From Macrococcoides goetzii (GTDB lineage: Bacteria; Bacillota; Bacilli; Staphylococcales; Staphylococcaceae), in contig NZ_MJBI02000001.1 of assembly GCF_002742385.2 (NCBI RefSeq), forward strand, positions 310,001 to 374,000: DNA of 64,000 bases, given 5' to 3'. A program made the translations under genes and the position numbers. Positions within the stretch are counted from its first letter, which is position 1, and each line of letters opens with the position of its first letter. Under the pieces are notes generated by a model. The model had not been told where the DNA came from. It did no database searches and was given only the letters and a program-made list of their open reading frames with translations. This document shows, in pieces, positions 1-10,618 of this stretch.

Positions 1-1725
1 GAAAAAAATGATATTTTAGATGTTGTAAGTCAATATGTAAAATTAGAAAAAAGGGGACGTAACTATATCGGTTTATGTCCCTTTCATGATGAAAAAACGC
101 CATCATTTTCAGTTTCTGTTGAAAAACAGATTTGTCATTGTTTCGGATGTAAAAAGGGTGGAAATGTTTTTCAATTTATCGAACAAATTGAAAATGTATC
201 GTTTATTGAAGCTGTTAAAATATTAGGTGAAAATGTTGATATCAAGATTGATGCCCAAAGTGATAGTCCAACAGTTGAAAATGACCATACAAAAATGGTT
301 GAAATGCATAACTTATTAAATGATTATTATCACTATGTATTAAAAGCGATTGAAGAGGCTGAACCAGCTTTAGAATATCTTCAAAAACGTGGTATAGATG
401 ATGATTTGATTGCCAAAGAAAAAATTGGTTTCAGTCCGAATGTAAGTCATTTTGCATTAGATTTTTTAAAAAAACGAGGATATGATGAATCACTTGCATA
501 TGAAGCGGGTCTTTTAAGCAGAAATGAGGAAAATTTCAGTTATTTTGACCGTTTTCGTAATCGTATTATGTTTCCTATACGAAATGCACGTGGAGATACA
601 GTTGGATTCTCTGCTCGAAGTTTTGATGGAAGTGAACCTAAATATTTAAATAGTCCTGAAACACCAATATTTCAAAAAAGAAATATCCTTTATCATATTG
701 ATGTTGCACGTAAACCAATTCGGGAAACAGATGAAGTTATTTTACTTGAAGGTTTTATGGATGTATTAAAGCTTGGTGAAGTAGGTATTCATAATGCGGT
801 AGCAACAATGGGTACAGCATTAAGTAGAGAGCATGTAATATCACTGAAAAAACTCGCACAAAATATAACTTTAATGTTTGATGGAGATAGAGCTGGTATT
901 GAAGCGACACTAAAATCAGGTAAAACATTACTTTCAGAAGGATTAAATGTGTTTGTAGTACCGATTCACAAAGGAAAAGATCCGGATGAGATGATTAGAG
1001 ATTTAGGGAAAAATCAGTTCTTAGAATATTTTCAAACGCATAAAATTAATTATTTGAGCTTTTATATGCAATATTATCAGAATGAAATAAAGAATAATGA
1101 TTTAGCTTATGAAAAACATTTGAATAATATTATTCAAGATGCTAAACTTATGAATTCTGATGTATTACAGAAAAAAGTATTGCATGAAGCAAGTGATTTG
1201 TTTAAAGTAGATTTTGACAGTCTAAAATATCAAGTACAAAAAAATCAGAAGAAGCGTCCGTTTAATCAGATTAATGTTGGTATCAAACAAGAAACATTAA
1301 ACAAAATTGAGACTGCTGAACGGGTTGTACTAAAACATTTTATGACAGATAAATATTTATTCACAGAATATAAAGATTCGCTGCCTGCACATCATTTCTC
1401 AAATGCATACCATAGAGTGATTTATGAGGCTTTAATAGGGTATTACGATAATGAAGACCAATTTAATCTCAGTCAATTCATCACACATATTCCTCACGAT
1501 ATTCATGAGGTATGTTTTTCAATTGACAGCATGTTGGTTAATTCCGAACCTACTACAGATGAAATAAATGATTATGTATATGTCTTTAATGAAGAGCAGC
1601 ATGAATTAACACATTTGAATCAGCTGAAACAAGCGTTAAAAGATGCCATTGCTATAGGTGATATGGAAACACGCGATAACATTGTAAGAGAAATCATTCA
1701 ATATCAAAGAACGAAAAAGCACTAG
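1..1725 (+). CDS. dnaG: DNA primase DnaG (5' end cut by window)
   Basis: Primase that makes RNA primers for the replisome. The reading frame is open from base 1, so about a dozen N-terminal residues probably lie outside the window; 574 residues are visible. The CHC2 zinc-binding domain is at visible residues 26-55 (CPFH and CHCFGC motifs). The TOPRIM catalytic core follows, with EGFMDV near residue 249 and DGDRAG near 294. A C-terminal DnaB-interacting region completes the usual length. It lies 20 bases before sigA, the classic dnaG-sigA macromolecular synthesis operon. Confidence 0.97.
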   Translation, partial: EKNDILDVVSQYVKLEKRGRNYIGLCPFHDEKTPSFSVSVEKQICHCFGCKKGGNVFQFIEQIENVSFIEAVKILGENVDIKIDAQSDSPTVENDHTKMVEMHNLLNDYYHYVLKAIEEAEPALEYLQKRGIDDDLIAKEKIGFSPNVSHFALDFLKKRGYDESLAYEAGLLSRNEENFSYFDRFRNRIMFPIRNARGDTVGFSARSFDGSEPKYLNSPETPIFQKRNILYHIDVARKPIRETDEVILLEGFMDVLKLGEVGIHNAVATMGTALSREHVISLKKLAQNITLMFDGDRAGIEATLKSGKTLLSEGLNVFVVPIHKGKDPDEMIRDLGKNQFLEYFQTHKINYLSFYMQYYQNEIKNNDLAYEKHLNNIIQDAKLMNSDVLQKKVLHEASDLFKVDFDSLKYQVQKNQKKRPFNQINVGIKQETLNKIETAERVVLKHFMTDKYLFTEYKDSLPAHHFSNAYHRVIYEALIGYYDNEDQFNLSQFITHIPHDIHEVCFSIDSMLVNSEPTTDEINDYVYVFNEEQHELTHLNQLKQALKDAIAIGDMETRDNIVREIIQYQRTKKH

Positions 1726-1745
1726 ACATACTGGGAGGTTTTATT

Positions 1746-2849
1746 ATGGCTGCAAAGAAATCCGATACGACAACAAAAATCGCAGAATTATTAACTTTAG
1801 AACAAGTAAAAGCACAATTACTTGAGACAGGTAAGAAAAATGGACATTTAAGTCATGAAGAAATCGCTGATAAATTACAAAATTTTGAGATGGATTCAGA
1901 TCAGATGGATGAATTTTTTGAAGCGATTGCCGAAAATGACATCACTTTAATGAATGAGAAAGATGCGAATGATACTGATGATAAAATCAATCTTAATGAT
2001 TTATCTGCGCCTCCAGGTGTTAAAATTAACGATCCTGTTCGTATGTATTTAAAAGAAATTGGACGCGTTAATTTATTAAGTGCTGAAGAAGAAATTGAAC
2101 TTGCTAAACGTATTGAGCAGGGAGATGAAGAAGCGAAAGCACGACTTGCAGAAGCAAACTTACGTCTTGTTGTAAGTATTGCAAAACGTTATGTAGGACG
2201 TGGTATGTTATTCCTTGATCTAATACAGGAAGGTAACATGGGTCTTATTAAAGCTGTAGAAAAGTTTGATTTTACGAAAGGATTTAAATTCTCAACTTAC
2301 GCTACATGGTGGATTCGTCAAGCAATCACGCGTGCGATAGCTGACCAGGCAAGAACAATTCGTATACCAGTGCATATGGTAGAAACGATAAACAAGTTAA
2401 TACGTGTACAACGTCAATTACTTCAGGATTTAGGACGTGATCCTTCGCCAGAAGAAATCGGAGAAGAAATGGATTTACCACCTGAAAAAGTCCGTGAAAT
2501 CTTAAAGATAGCGCAAGAGCCAGTTTCACTTGAAACACCGATCGGTGAAGAAGATGACAGTCATTTAGGTGACTTTATTGAAGATCAGGACGCACAAAGT
2601 CCAGCAGATCATGCTGCATATGAGTTATTAAAAGAACAATTGGAAGATGTATTAGATACATTAACAGATCGTGAAGAAAATGTTTTAAGATTACGATTTG
2701 GTTTAGATGATGGACGTACCCGTACGCTTGAAGAAGTAGGAAAAGTGTTCGGTGTAACGAGAGAACGTATACGCCAAATAGAAGCAAAAGCTTTACGTAA
2801 ATTACGTCATCCTTCTAGAAGTAAACGTCTTAAAGATTTTATGGATTAA
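1746..2849 (+). CDS. sigA: primary sigma factor SigA (RpoD)
   Basis: Housekeeping sigma-70 factor of RNA polymerase, 367 residues, typical for Staphylococcaceae. Seen in order: region 1.1 at the N terminus, region 1.2/2 from about residue 98 (MYLKEIGRV), the core-binding and -10 recognising segment near 160-200 ([14 protein letters not shown]), region 3, and the -35 helix-turn-helix near 325-355 ([20 protein letters not shown]). A ribosome site GGGAGG sits ahead of ATG 1746. It is probably cotranscribed with dnaG. No stem-loop follows directly; a separate promoter for cccA begins 28 bases downstream. Confidence 0.98.
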   Translation: MAAKKSDTTTKIAELLTLEQVKAQLLETGKKNGHLSHEEIADKLQNFEMDSDQMDEFFEAIAENDITLMNEKDANDTDDKINLNDLSAPPGVKINDPVRMYLKEIGRVNLLSAEEEIELAKRIEQGDEEAKARLAEANLRLVVSIAKRYVGRGMLFLDLIQEGNMGLIKAVEKFDFTKGFKFSTYATWWIRQAITRAIADQARTIRIPVHMVETINKLIRVQRQLLQDLGRDPSPEEIGEEMDLPPEKVREILKIAQEPVSLETPIGEEDDSHLGDFIEDQDAQSPADHAAYELLKEQLEDVLDTLTDREENVLRLRFGLDDGRTRTLEEVGKVFGVTRERIRQIEAKALRKLRHPSRSKRLKDFMD

Positions 2850-2876
2850 AATTTCAATTTAAATTGTGAAAAGTCT

Positions 2877-2904
2877 TTGACAATCACTGTTTTTAATATA
2901 AAAT
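2877..2904 (+). promoter_or_regulatory. SigA promoter of cccA
   Basis: A perfect -35 TTGACA (2877-2882) and a -10 TAAAAT (2899-2904) are 16 bases apart, just after the sigA stop. It drives the cytochrome gene, which has its own ribosome site GGGAGG before ATG 2943. Confidence 0.7.
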
Positions 2905-2942
2905 AGATATGTATATGGTGAAATTAAAGGGAGGTAAATTGA

Positions 2943-3290
2943 ATGAATCGTAATCCAGTAATTCCGTTTTTACTTATTATGCTTATGGGCGTAGGCTTAA
3001 TCTTCTTTATGTCAGCACATGGTGCTAACAAAGCTGAAGAAGAGGGTGAAGGTGGAGCTAAAACTGAGCAAAAGTTTGATGCTAAAACTTTCGCTAAAGA
3101 CAATTGTACATCTTGTCACGGTCAAAACTTAGAAGGTGGTATGGGACCTAAATTAGCAGGTATTTCTGACACTGAAAATGCTAAGAAGATTATCCGTGAA
3201 GGTAAAGGTGCGATGCCAGCACACGACGCTTCACAAATTTCTGATAAAGACTTAGATACATTAGTTAAGTACTTAAAAGAAGCAAAATAA
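2943..3290 (+). CDS. cccA: membrane-anchored cytochrome c550-like protein
   Basis: Small electron-carrying cytochrome c on the outer face of the membrane. One N-terminal membrane helix (residues 8-27) is followed by an acidic linker and a class I cytochrome fold. The heme-attachment motif CTSCH is at 55-59, with the likely axial Met91 in GAMPAH. The 115-residue length matches CccA of Bacillus. In B. subtilis cccA also follows sigA, so the location supports orthology. Staphylococcus genomes generally lack c-type cytochromes while Macrococcus is oxidase-positive, so this gene helps place the organism. Maturation genes are not in this window. Confidence 0.93.
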   Translation: MNRNPVIPFLLIMLMGVGLIFFMSAHGANKAEEEGEGGAKTEQKFDAKTFAKDNCTSCHGQNLEGGMGPKLAGISDTENAKKIIREGKGAMPAHDASQISDKDLDTLVKYLKEAK

Positions 3291-3302
3291 TAAAAATTAA
3301 AA

Positions 3303-3332
3303 TCTTTTGCCAAGTGCAAAAGGTTTTTTTTT
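3303..3332 (+). terminator. Rho-independent terminator of cccA
   Basis: Inverted repeat CTTTTGC/GCAAAAG with a five-base loop followed by a run of T residues, located just after the cccA stop. Confidence 0.75.
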
Positions 3333-3345
3333 GAAAGGATATATA

Positions 3346-4035
3346 ATGATACCATTAAATAATAGATTAAAGACAGTAGCTCGATATATACAGCATGAAC
3401 GTTTAGCTGATATTGGGTCCGATCATGCTTATTTACCTTTATATGCATTAGAAAATAATCTGATTAGATCTGCGATAGCTGGTGAAGTGGTTGCTGGACC
3501 GTTTGAAGCTGCAGTTCAGAATGTTAAAAAGTACAATGCATCATCTTCTATTGACGTACGACTTGGTAATGGATTAGAAGTCATTAAACCGGGTGAAGTT
3601 GATGTAATTACTATTTGTGGTATGGGTGGACCACTTATCGCAGACATTATTACTACCGGTAAAGATAAATTAAGTAATCATCCTCGTCTAGTACTGCAAA
3701 GTAATATTCATACAGAAGCAGTTCGTCGTGCACTTGTTTCACTTGGCTATGAAATTATCGCTGAAGAGATAATGAAGGAAAAAAAGCATACCTACGAAAT
3801 TATCGTTGCTGAATATGCGACTGAAAAAGTGGAATATACACAAAAAGCACTGAAGTTCGGCCCAATTCTTTTACAAAATAAAAATGAAGTGTTTATCGAA
3901 AAATGGAATAGAGAATATCAGCATTTAATAAAAGTATTATCAGCGATAGAACACGATCCTGTTCATGCACAAAAACATGAACAGCTAAAAGAAGAAATCT
4001 CATTATTAAAAGAGGTGTTAGGTTATGTTGATTAA
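3346..4035 (+). CDS. trmK: tRNA (adenine22-N1)-methyltransferase TrmK
   Basis: SAM-dependent methyltransferase of the TrmK/YqfN family that makes m1A22 in tRNA. 229 residues. The N-terminal Rossmann domain shows the SAM loop ADIGSDHAYLPLY near residues 21-33 and the catalytic-site motif ICGMGGPL near 90; the C terminus is a coiled region. I chose ATG 3346 because GAAAGGA lies before it; an upstream TTG (3307) would fall inside the cccA terminator. It overlaps the next gene by 11 bases, so the two are translationally coupled as in Bacillus (yqfN-yqfO). Confidence 0.93.
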   Translation: MIPLNNRLKTVARYIQHERLADIGSDHAYLPLYALENNLIRSAIAGEVVAGPFEAAVQNVKKYNASSSIDVRLGNGLEVIKPGEVDVITICGMGGPLIADIITTGKDKLSNHPRLVLQSNIHTEAVRRALVSLGYEIIAEEIMKEKKHTYEIIVAEYATEKVEYTQKALKFGPILLQNKNEVFIEKWNREYQHLIKVLSAIEHDPVHAQKHEQLKEEISLLKEVLGYVD

Positions 4036-5110
4036 AGAGTTGTTAAAACAAATCAATCAGGAGATACCACTGCAAACTGCAGAAGAGTGGGATAATGTAG
4101 GTCTTCTAATTGGAGATGAAGAAGCTGTAATTACAGGTATTTTAACAGCGCTTGATTGTACGTTAGACGTTGTACAGGAAGCTAAAGAAAAAAATATAAA
4201 TACAATAATTTGCCATCATCCACTGATTTTTAGTGGTGTAAAATCAATTGTACATTCTGGCTATGGAGAAGTAATGAGAAGCTTAATAAAGAACGACATA
4301 CAGTTGATCGCCCTACACACAAATTTAGATGCCCATCCTAAAGGTGTTAGTGCAATGATTGCTGAGCGTCTGGCATTAAAAGATATAGAAATATTATTAC
4401 CTGAACAAAGATCGATACAAAAGTTACAGATTTTTGTCCCGTTAGCATATGCTGAACAATTTAAATCAGCGTTGGCAGAAGTTGGTGCTGGACAAATTGG
4501 TGATTATGACCACTGTTTCTTTTCAGTAAAAGGAACAGGCGAATTTCGTGCATTAGAAAATGCTAACCCATTTGTCGGTAATAAAGGTGAAATCCATGTG
4601 GAAGAAGAAATGAAGATTGAATGTGTCTTTGAATCATCTTTGGAATCTGATGTATTAGAAGCGATAAAAATATATCATCCATATGAAACACCTGCTTTTG
4701 ATATTTGGTCAATTGATGTCCAGGCTGAATATGGGACAGGAGTAAAAGCAGCATTGAAGGAACCTTTGTTATTATCTGATTTTGCTAAAATTGCCAAAGA
4801 AAAATTAAATCTGGATGTTATTAAAATGATAGGTGACGATAAAGTTATTAATACAGTTGGGATAATTGGCGGGGCAGGTATGGATTACATGAAAGATGTT
4901 AAGCGAGCAGGTGTTGATGTGTTTATTACAGGTGATATTAAATATCATGAAGCACATGATTTAATAATGGCAGAACTAGCTGCGCTTGATATCACACATT
5001 ATGCTGAATATGTTATGAAAGATGGCCTCAAAGCACTTTTATCTACTTTTATCAAAGATATAAATATCGTTGTTTCACAAATAGATACAAATCCATTTAA
5101 AGTAATATAA
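4025..5110 (+). CDS. Nif3-like dinuclear metal centre hexameric protein (YqfO)
   Basis: NIF3/DUF34 family protein, 361 residues, with the central PII-like insertion typical of Firmicutes (roughly residues 125-230). Metal-site histidines are visible in IICHHPLIFSG near residue 60, HTNLDA near 98, and a C-terminal GDIKYHEAHD motif. The role is not firmly established; proposals include GTP cyclohydrolase-like or metal-handling functions. It overlaps trmK, and the pair is conserved across Bacilli. Confidence 0.9.
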   Translation: MLIKELLKQINQEIPLQTAEEWDNVGLLIGDEEAVITGILTALDCTLDVVQEAKEKNINTIICHHPLIFSGVKSIVHSGYGEVMRSLIKNDIQLIALHTNLDAHPKGVSAMIAERLALKDIEILLPEQRSIQKLQIFVPLAYAEQFKSALAEVGAGQIGDYDHCFFSVKGTGEFRALENANPFVGNKGEIHVEEEMKIECVFESSLESDVLEAIKIYHPYETPAFDIWSIDVQAEYGTGVKAALKEPLLLSDFAKIAKEKLNLDVIKMIGDDKVINTVGIIGGAGMDYMKDVKRAGVDVFITGDIKYHEAHDLIMAELAALDITHYAEYVMKDGLKALLSTFIKDINIVVSQIDTNPFKVI

Positions 5111-5152
5111 AAAAAGAGCGATGCTTAAAACAAGGTTTAAGCATCGTTTTAT
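5111..5152. terminator. bidirectional terminator between yqfO-like gene and ispH
   Basis: Perfect 11-bp stem CGATGCTTAAA / TTTAAGCATCG (5119-5129, 5136-5146), with A-rich and T-rich flanks that would serve both converging genes. Confidence 0.8.
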
Positions 5153-6120
5153 TAATCTAAAATTTTTACAGGTGTTGCATTTTTAATTTTAGGTAAGATT
5201 TTTTCTGTTGGTACGCCTGACTTTTCTGGTATTGGCTGAATATTTAATGGGTCGTAAGATTTAATATAATCGATGACCTCTTTTACGATTGGTGTTGGTG
5301 TTGAAGCCCCGGCAGTTACAGCGATCGTTGACTTACCCTGAAGCCATTCAAGTTTTAATTCGCTAATGTCAGAAATACGGTAAGCTTCTGTATGAGCGAT
5401 TTCTTTAGATACTTGTGCTAAACGGTTAGAGTTATTACTTTTTGGGTCACCAACCACGATTAATACGTCTGCCTGTCCTGCTTGATTTGCAACTGCTTCC
5501 TGGCGCACTTGTGTCGCTAAACAGATTTCTTTATGGACTTCGATATGTGGATATTTTTTTTGTAGTTCGTCCATAAGATGTTTTACATCCCATTGACTCA
5601 TTGTTGTTTGATTTGTAACGATAAGTTTATTGTTTTTTAAATCTTCATCAAGGTTGTCGATATCATTGATATTTTCCACGAGATGTACGATTTCCGGAGC
5701 GACACCAACAGCGCCTTCAGGTTCCGGATGGCCTTTTTTACCGATATAGATGACATGATAACCTTCTGCTTTTTTCTTTCGAATTAATGTATGTGTATTT
5801 TCAACATCCGGACAAGTTGCATCAATGCATACAAGTCCTTTTTCTTTAGCACGGCGTTTCACTTCTGGACTCACACCATGAGCAGTAAATATAACGGTAC
5901 CTTCATTGATTTTCTCTAATATTTCTAATCTGTTCGGTCCATCGAGTGTGATGATACCATCGCTTTCAAAAGCATCAGTGACATGTTTATTATGCACAAT
6001 CATACCTAAAATATATATTGGACGTGGTAATGTTTTATCAAGTGAAGCATTACGTGCAATCACCATGGCATCAACGACACCGTAACAATATCCACGAGGT
6101 GTTATTTTAATAATTTCCAT
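5152..6120 (-). CDS. ispH: 4-hydroxy-3-methylbut-2-enyl diphosphate reductase IspH
   Basis: Last enzyme of the MEP isoprenoid pathway, giving IPP and DMAPP. 322 residues. The three iron-sulfur ligand cysteines are visible: C12 (GYCYGV), C103 (DATCP) and C200 (EICLATQ). The TNQTTMS motif near 169 and the [11 protein letters not shown] motif near 225 are typical of the family. Start ATG 6120 is preceded by AGGAGG with an 8-base gap. It works with Dxs and IspG in this window, so the organism uses the MEP pathway rather than the mevalonate pathway of staphylococci, a further Macrococcus-like trait. Confidence 0.97.
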   Translation of the reverse strand: MEIIKITPRGYCYGVVDAMVIARNASLDKTLPRPIYILGMIVHNKHVTDAFESDGIITLDGPNRLEILEKINEGTVIFTAHGVSPEVKRRAKEKGLVCIDATCPDVENTHTLIRKKKAEGYHVIYIGKKGHPEPEGAVGVAPEIVHLVENINDIDNLDEDLKNNKLIVTNQTTMSQWDVKHLMDELQKKYPHIEVHKEICLATQVRQEAVANQAGQADVLIVVGDPKSNNSNRLAQVSKEIAHTEAYRISDISELKLEWLQGKSTIAVTAGASTPTPIVKEVIDYIKSYDPLNIQPIPEKSGVPTEKILPKIKNATPVKILD

Positions 6121-6266
6121 CGCATTTTCCTCCTATTAATCTGCTTAATAAATAGTATAACAAACTTTTAAAGATGATTAGAATATTTTAATTTTAACAA
6201 TGATTGCTTTCTTTTTCGTATTCTTTCCTATATAATACATGAGATGAACATAAAAGGAGGATTATG

Positions 6267-7595
6267 ATGGACAAACACCCATTTGAGTTATTTGAACTTG
6301 CACCATATTTAGTAGAAGCGGTGGAAGATTTAAATTTCAACCAGCCCACAGAAATCCAGAGAAGAGTTATTCCTAAATTAAAAAAAGAAACACACTTAAT
6401 TGGACAATCACAGACAGGTACAGGAAAATCGCATGCATTTTTACTACCGTTAATTAATAAAATTGATAAAGAGGTACAACATCCTCAAATTATTATTCTT
6501 GCACCTACAAGAGAGCTTGCAAAGCAATTATATGATGCAGCAGAGCATTTAATTTCATTTACAGACGGCATTAAAGCAGGGCTTTATATTGGAGGTACTG
6601 ATAAGAATAAAGATATTCAAAAATCAAAAGTACAGCCACAAATTGTTATCGGGACACCAAATCGAATAAAAGATTTAGCAGAAGAAAATGTGTTACATAT
6701 TCATTTAGCGAGAGCTGTCGTTATTGATGAAGCCGACTTAATGATTGACTTAGGATTCTTGCCGTCTGTTGATAAGATTGCTGCAAATGTATCGCGTGAA
6801 GCACAAATCGCAGTATTTTCTGCTACGATACCTAAAGCTTTGCATCCATTTTTAAATAAATACTTATCTAAGCCGGAATTTATTGAGATTGAACCTGACG
6901 CAAAGACGAATAAAAATATTACTTTTTATCTTGTACCTACGAAAAGTAACGATCGTAAAGAACAGTTAACTAAAATAATGTCTACGATTAATCCCTATCT
7001 CGCAATTATTTTTGCGAATAGTCGTGAACGTGCTGATGAAGTAGCTGAATATTTACAAGAACAGGGTTTAAAAGTAGGGGTGATTCATGGCGGTCTTGCG
7101 CCACGTGAACGTACACAGCAAATGAAACGTGTGAAAAATCTTGAATATCAATATGTCGTTGCGAGTGATCTTGCAAGTCGTGGTATTGATATTGATGGTG
7201 TTAGTCATGTTATCAATTATGATATTCCACGTGATATTGCTTTCTTTACGCACCGTGTAGGGCGAACAGGTCGAGGAAACTATACAGGGGTTGCAATTAC
7301 GATCTACACGCCTGATGAAGAAGATTTAATTAACCAAATTGAGAAACGTGGTTTCTCATTCATTCATAGCGACGTTAAAAATGGTGAATTAGTCGAAATT
7401 AAAGATAGAACTGAGCGCCAATCACGTAAGAAAAAAGAAGATAATATCGAACAGAATTTAAAACATAAATTAAAAGGGAAGAAAAAAGTGAAGCCGGGTT
7501 ATAAGAAGAAATTCCGTTATGAATTAGATAAGTTAAAACGTAATGAGAAAAAAGCCCATTCTAAACGTACGAATAGAGAGAATAAAAAAAGGTAG
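6267..7595 (+). CDS. cshB: DEAD-box RNA helicase CshB
   Basis: ATP-dependent RNA helicase of the cold-shock/ribosome-assembly type. Q-motif FNQPTEIQ near residue 25, Walker A SQTGTGKS near 49, DEAD (VIDEADL) near 152, SAT near 193, and helicase motif VI HRVGRTGR near 330. The C-terminal tail is very lysine-rich (last ~70 residues), as in CshB. ATG 6267 is chosen because the SD AAAAGGAGG ends six bases earlier; ATG 6264 is only three bases from it. It sits directly before nfo as in B. subtilis (yqfR-yqfS). Confidence 0.95.
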   Translation: MDKHPFELFELAPYLVEAVEDLNFNQPTEIQRRVIPKLKKETHLIGQSQTGTGKSHAFLLPLINKIDKEVQHPQIIILAPTRELAKQLYDAAEHLISFTDGIKAGLYIGGTDKNKDIQKSKVQPQIVIGTPNRIKDLAEENVLHIHLARAVVIDEADLMIDLGFLPSVDKIAANVSREAQIAVFSATIPKALHPFLNKYLSKPEFIEIEPDAKTNKNITFYLVPTKSNDRKEQLTKIMSTINPYLAIIFANSRERADEVAEYLQEQGLKVGVIHGGLAPRERTQQMKRVKNLEYQYVVASDLASRGIDIDGVSHVINYDIPRDIAFFTHRVGRTGRGNYTGVAITIYTPDEEDLINQIEKRGFSFIHSDVKNGELVEIKDRTERQSRKKKEDNIEQNLKHKLKGKKKVKPGYKKKFRYELDKLKRNEKKAHSKRTNRENKKR

Positions 7596-7604
7596 GGATT
7601 TAAC

Positions 7605-8501
7605 ATGCTAATTGGATCTCATGTATCAATGAGCGGAAAAAAAATGTTGCTTGCTGCAGCAGAAGAAGCAGCGAGCTACAATGCTTCCACATTTATGATA
7701 TATACAGGTGCACCTCAAAACACACGTCGTAAACCGATAGAAGATTTAAACATAGATGCTGGTCTTGCATTTATGAAAGAAAATAATTTATCGAACATTG
7801 TTGTGCATGCACCTTATATCATCAATATCGCTAACACAGTAAAACCTGAAGTTTTTGAACTGGGTGTTGAGTTTCTTCAAAAAGAGATTGAGCGTACAGA
7901 AGCAATTGGAGCAAAAGATATCGTGCTTCATCCTGGGGCTCATGTTGGTGCTGGGGAAGAGGCTGGTATCAAGAAAATTATTGAAGGTTTAAATGAAGTT
8001 TTATCTAACAATAATGATGTTCGTATTGCATTAGAAACGATGGCAGGTAAAGGTTCTGAATGTGGTAAATCATTTGAAGAGCTTGCTGAAATTATTTCAG
8101 GTGTTAAGAATAATGAGCGTTTATCAGTATGTTTTGACACATGTCATACACATGATGCGGGTTATGATATTATCAATGATTTTGACGGTGTGCTGGAAGC
8201 GTTTGATAAAATTATCGGTATTGATAGAATTAAAGTTGTACATGTAAACGACTCAAAAAATGTTCAAGGTGCGCGTAAAGATCGTCATGAAAATTTTGGA
8301 TTTGGCAACATTGGTTTTGATGCATTATCAAAAATTGTTTATCATGAAGTCTTTAAAGAAGTACCTAAGATTTTAGAGACACCATATGTTCAAGTTGGCG
8401 ATGATAAAAAGAATAAAAAGCCACCGTATAAATTTGAAATTGAAATGATTAAAAATAATCAGTTTGATGCAGATTTACTAGAAAAAATTATTCATCAATA
8501 A
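7605..8501 (+). CDS. nfo: endonuclease IV (AP endonuclease)
   Basis: Zinc-dependent apurinic/apyrimidinic endonuclease for base-excision repair. 298 residues, an AP2-type TIM barrel. Metal-ligand motifs are visible: [10 protein letters not shown] near 68, HPGAHVGAG near 108, ALETMAGKG near 144, [11 protein letters not shown] near 175, and HVNDSK near 212. It starts nine bases after cshB and is probably in the same transcript. A terminator follows. Confidence 0.96.
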   Translation: MLIGSHVSMSGKKMLLAAAEEAASYNASTFMIYTGAPQNTRRKPIEDLNIDAGLAFMKENNLSNIVVHAPYIINIANTVKPEVFELGVEFLQKEIERTEAIGAKDIVLHPGAHVGAGEEAGIKKIIEGLNEVLSNNNDVRIALETMAGKGSECGKSFEELAEIISGVKNNERLSVCFDTCHTHDAGYDIINDFDGVLEAFDKIIGIDRIKVVHVNDSKNVQGARKDRHENFGFGNIGFDALSKIVYHEVFKEVPKILETPYVQVGDDKKNKKPPYKFEIEMIKNNQFDADLLEKIIHQ

Positions 8502-8504
8502 AAT

Positions 8505-8543
8505 TTAAAACAGGGATTAATCTTTGATTAATGCTTGTTTTTT
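8505..8543 (+). terminator. terminator after nfo
   Basis: Imperfect hairpin (AAACAGGGATTAATC with GATTAATGCTTGTTT) ending in T residues, before the zinc operon. Confidence 0.6.
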
Positions 8544-8565
8544 ATCTCAAAAAGGACTGAAGCAA

Positions 8566-9333
8566 TTGGAGCCAATATTTGAAATTCGAAATGTATCGTA
8601 TCGATATCCAGATAAAGTAGCATTATCAGATATTAACATCAGTATCTATCCGGGAGATTTTCTGGCGATTGTAGGACCGAATGGTTCAGGTAAGTCAACA
8701 TTGTTAAAATTAATCCTGGGGATATTAAGGGTACAATCAGGCAGCATTTATATGAACGGTAAAAATATGAAATCACAAAAAAAACTGACAGGTATCGGTT
8801 ATGTTTCTCAAAAAGCAAACGCGAGCAGTGGTGGTTTCCCGGCTACGGTATTTGAAGTTGTAAGAAGTGGTTTAATTCAAATTAAACCGTTATTTAAAAA
8901 ATTTAATAAACTGGATGAACAAAAAGTTGAAGCGATGCTGGAACGATTAAATATCACGCATTTAAAAGATAAAAATATATCTCAGCTTTCTGGTGGTCAA
9001 CAGCAACGTGTATTTATTGCACGTGCACTCATTTCAAATCCTTCTGTATTAGTACTCGATGAACCGACAGTTGGTATTGATGCAAAACATGTAGCACAGT
9101 TCTATGAATTACTTGCGCAACTTAAAATGGAAGGAATCACAATTTTGCTGGTTACGCATGATATAGGTGTAGTCGTGGATACAGCCACTCAAGTTGCCTG
9201 TCTCAATCAACATCTTCATTTCCACGGGACAACACATCAATTCAAGTCTTTAGATGAAGTTGAAATCTCTAAAATTTATGGTCATCCTGTACAATTTGTT
9301 GACCATAATCATAGTAGGGAGTGTTGTCAATGA
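8566..9333 (+). CDS. znuC: zinc ABC transporter ATP-binding protein ZnuC-like
   Basis: ATPase of a metal (probably Zn) importer. Walker A GPNGSGKST near residue 39, signature LSGGQQQR near 140, Walker B VLVLDEP near 160, switch His in VTHD. The N-terminal start is taken as TTG 8566, which has AAAGGA nine bases upstream; a TTG at 8524 lies inside the nfo terminator. The C terminus has a metal-binding-like tail (HNHSRECC). It overlaps the permease gene by four bases. Zinc specificity is inferred from the linked Zur gene. No substrate-binding lipoprotein gene is present here. Confidence 0.93.
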   Translation: MEPIFEIRNVSYRYPDKVALSDINISIYPGDFLAIVGPNGSGKSTLLKLILGILRVQSGSIYMNGKNMKSQKKLTGIGYVSQKANASSGGFPATVFEVVRSGLIQIKPLFKKFNKLDEQKVEAMLERLNITHLKDKNISQLSGGQQQRVFIARALISNPSVLVLDEPTVGIDAKHVAQFYELLAQLKMEGITILLVTHDIGVVVDTATQVACLNQHLHFHGTTHQFKSLDEVEISKIYGHPVQFVDHNHSRECCQ

Positions 9334-10181
9334 GCTTAATAGAAGCTTTGTGGGAATTTGATTTTATCCGCTATTCATTTCTGAGTGGGATGCTGATAGG
9401 AATTCTTGCACCATTAATCGGGACATTTATAGTAGTACGTCGTCTTTCTTTAATTGCAGATGCATTAAGCCATGTTACACTTGGTGGTATAGCATTTGGA
9501 ATGCTATTATCTAAACTTATTGCAGTTACAATTAATCCGGTATGGACTGGGATATTATTCTCAATAACAGGCTCTCTGTTAATCGAAAAATTGCGCTCTC
9601 TCTATAAGCATTATCAGGAGTTGGCGATACCGATAATCATGAGTTTTGGAATTGGATTGAGCGTTATCTTCATTTCATTTGCTGATGGATTTAATCAGGA
9701 TCTTTTTGGCTATTTATTCGGAAGTATCAGTGCAGTAACTTTAAATGATGTATTTATTATTTTAGCAATCTTTGTTTTAGTGCTTGTATTTATCTTTGTA
9801 TTATATAAAGAGTTGTTTATTCTATCTTTTGATGAGGAATATGCAGCAATAATTGGTGTACCGAAGTTCGTACATATTTTATTTATGCTGATGGTGGCGC
9901 TTGTTATTTCTGCATCAATGCGTGTTGTTGGTATTCTTTTAGTAAGTAGTTTAATCACACTTCCAGTAGCAAGTGCAATGCGTTTTGCAAAAGGCTATAA
10001 GCATCTGATGCTTTGGAGTGTTGTGATAGGCGAATGTTCGGTCTTAATCGGACTTATTATTGCTTTTTATTTAGATATATCTCCCGGTGGGGTAATTGTA
10101 ATGCTGCTTGTATTAGTGTTGCTTTTTGCCCTTTCAATCAGTAATATGAAAGAAAAAGGAGGTATGTCAAATGAATACTGA
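9330..10181 (+). CDS. znuB: zinc ABC transporter permease ZnuB-like
   Basis: ABC-3 family integral membrane permease with about eight hydrophobic helices and the family motifs [18 protein letters not shown] near residue 32 and [17 protein letters not shown] near 190. ATG 9330 (GGGA eight bases before) is chosen over GTG 9321. The ATGA overlap with znuC and the 11-base overlap with zur give a tightly coupled three-gene operon. It partners ZnuC and an external solute-binding protein such as AdcA encoded elsewhere. Confidence 0.93.
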   Translation: MSLIEALWEFDFIRYSFLSGMLIGILAPLIGTFIVVRRLSLIADALSHVTLGGIAFGMLLSKLIAVTINPVWTGILFSITGSLLIEKLRSLYKHYQELAIPIIMSFGIGLSVIFISFADGFNQDLFGYLFGSISAVTLNDVFIILAIFVLVLVFIFVLYKELFILSFDEEYAAIIGVPKFVHILFMLMVALVISASMRVVGILLVSSLITLPVASAMRFAKGYKHLMLWSVVIGECSVLIGLIIAFYLDISPGGVIVMLLVLVLLFALSISNMKEKGGMSNEY

Positions 10182-10578
10182 TGATGCGATTAAAGTTTTA
10201 AAAGACAATGGACATAAATATACGGACAAACGTCGTGATATGATAAATATGTTACATGATACAAGCAAATACCTTAATGCCAAACAAATGCAGGAAGTTC
10301 TAAATGAGAAATATCCAGGTATTTCATTTGATACAATTTATAGAAATTTAAATTTATTTGATGAATTAAATATTATCGAAGTGACAGAACTTGATGGTGA
10401 AAAGAAATTTAGACTCTCTTGTACGACACATCATCATCATCATTTTATTTGTGAAAAATGCGGTGAAACACGTGTCGTTGAATTTTGTCCGATTGCCACA
10501 TTTGAAGCAGAACTTGATAACGTTGAAATCCATAGTCATAAAATTGAGCTATATGGATTATGTGAGCGATGTAAATAA
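10171..10578 (+). CDS. zur: Fur-family zinc regulator Zur
   Basis: Metal-responsive repressor, 135 residues. N-terminal winged helix (about 1-80, including [11 protein letters not shown]), then the regulatory metal site with a His cluster (HHHHH near 87-91) and two structural zinc pairs, CEKC near 95 and CERC at the C terminus. Last gene of znuCB-zur, so it likely represses its own operon under zinc sufficiency. I did not find a clear Zur operator in the short gap before znuC. Fur or PerR identity is less likely because of the linkage to a zinc-type transporter. Confidence 0.9.
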   Translation: MNTDDAIKVLKDNGHKYTDKRRDMINMLHDTSKYLNAKQMQEVLNEKYPGISFDTIYRNLNLFDELNIIEVTELDGEKKFRLSCTTHHHHHFICEKCGETRVVEFCPIATFEAELDNVEIHSHKIELYGLCERCK

Positions 10579-10579
10579 G

Positions 10580-10618
10580 AAAATGGAGAAGACAATTAAC
10601 TGTCTTCTCCATTTTTTA
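10580..10618. terminator. bidirectional terminator between zur and HAD nucleotidase
   Basis: Inverted repeat GGAGAAGACA / TGTCTTCTCC followed by T residues, with A residues on the other side. It overlaps the stop of the convergent gene. Confidence 0.8.

Noticed and set aside
3307-3345. N-terminal extension of TrmK from TTG 3307
   Set aside because: It would overlap the cccA terminator hairpin and has no ribosome site; ATG 3346 has a good one.
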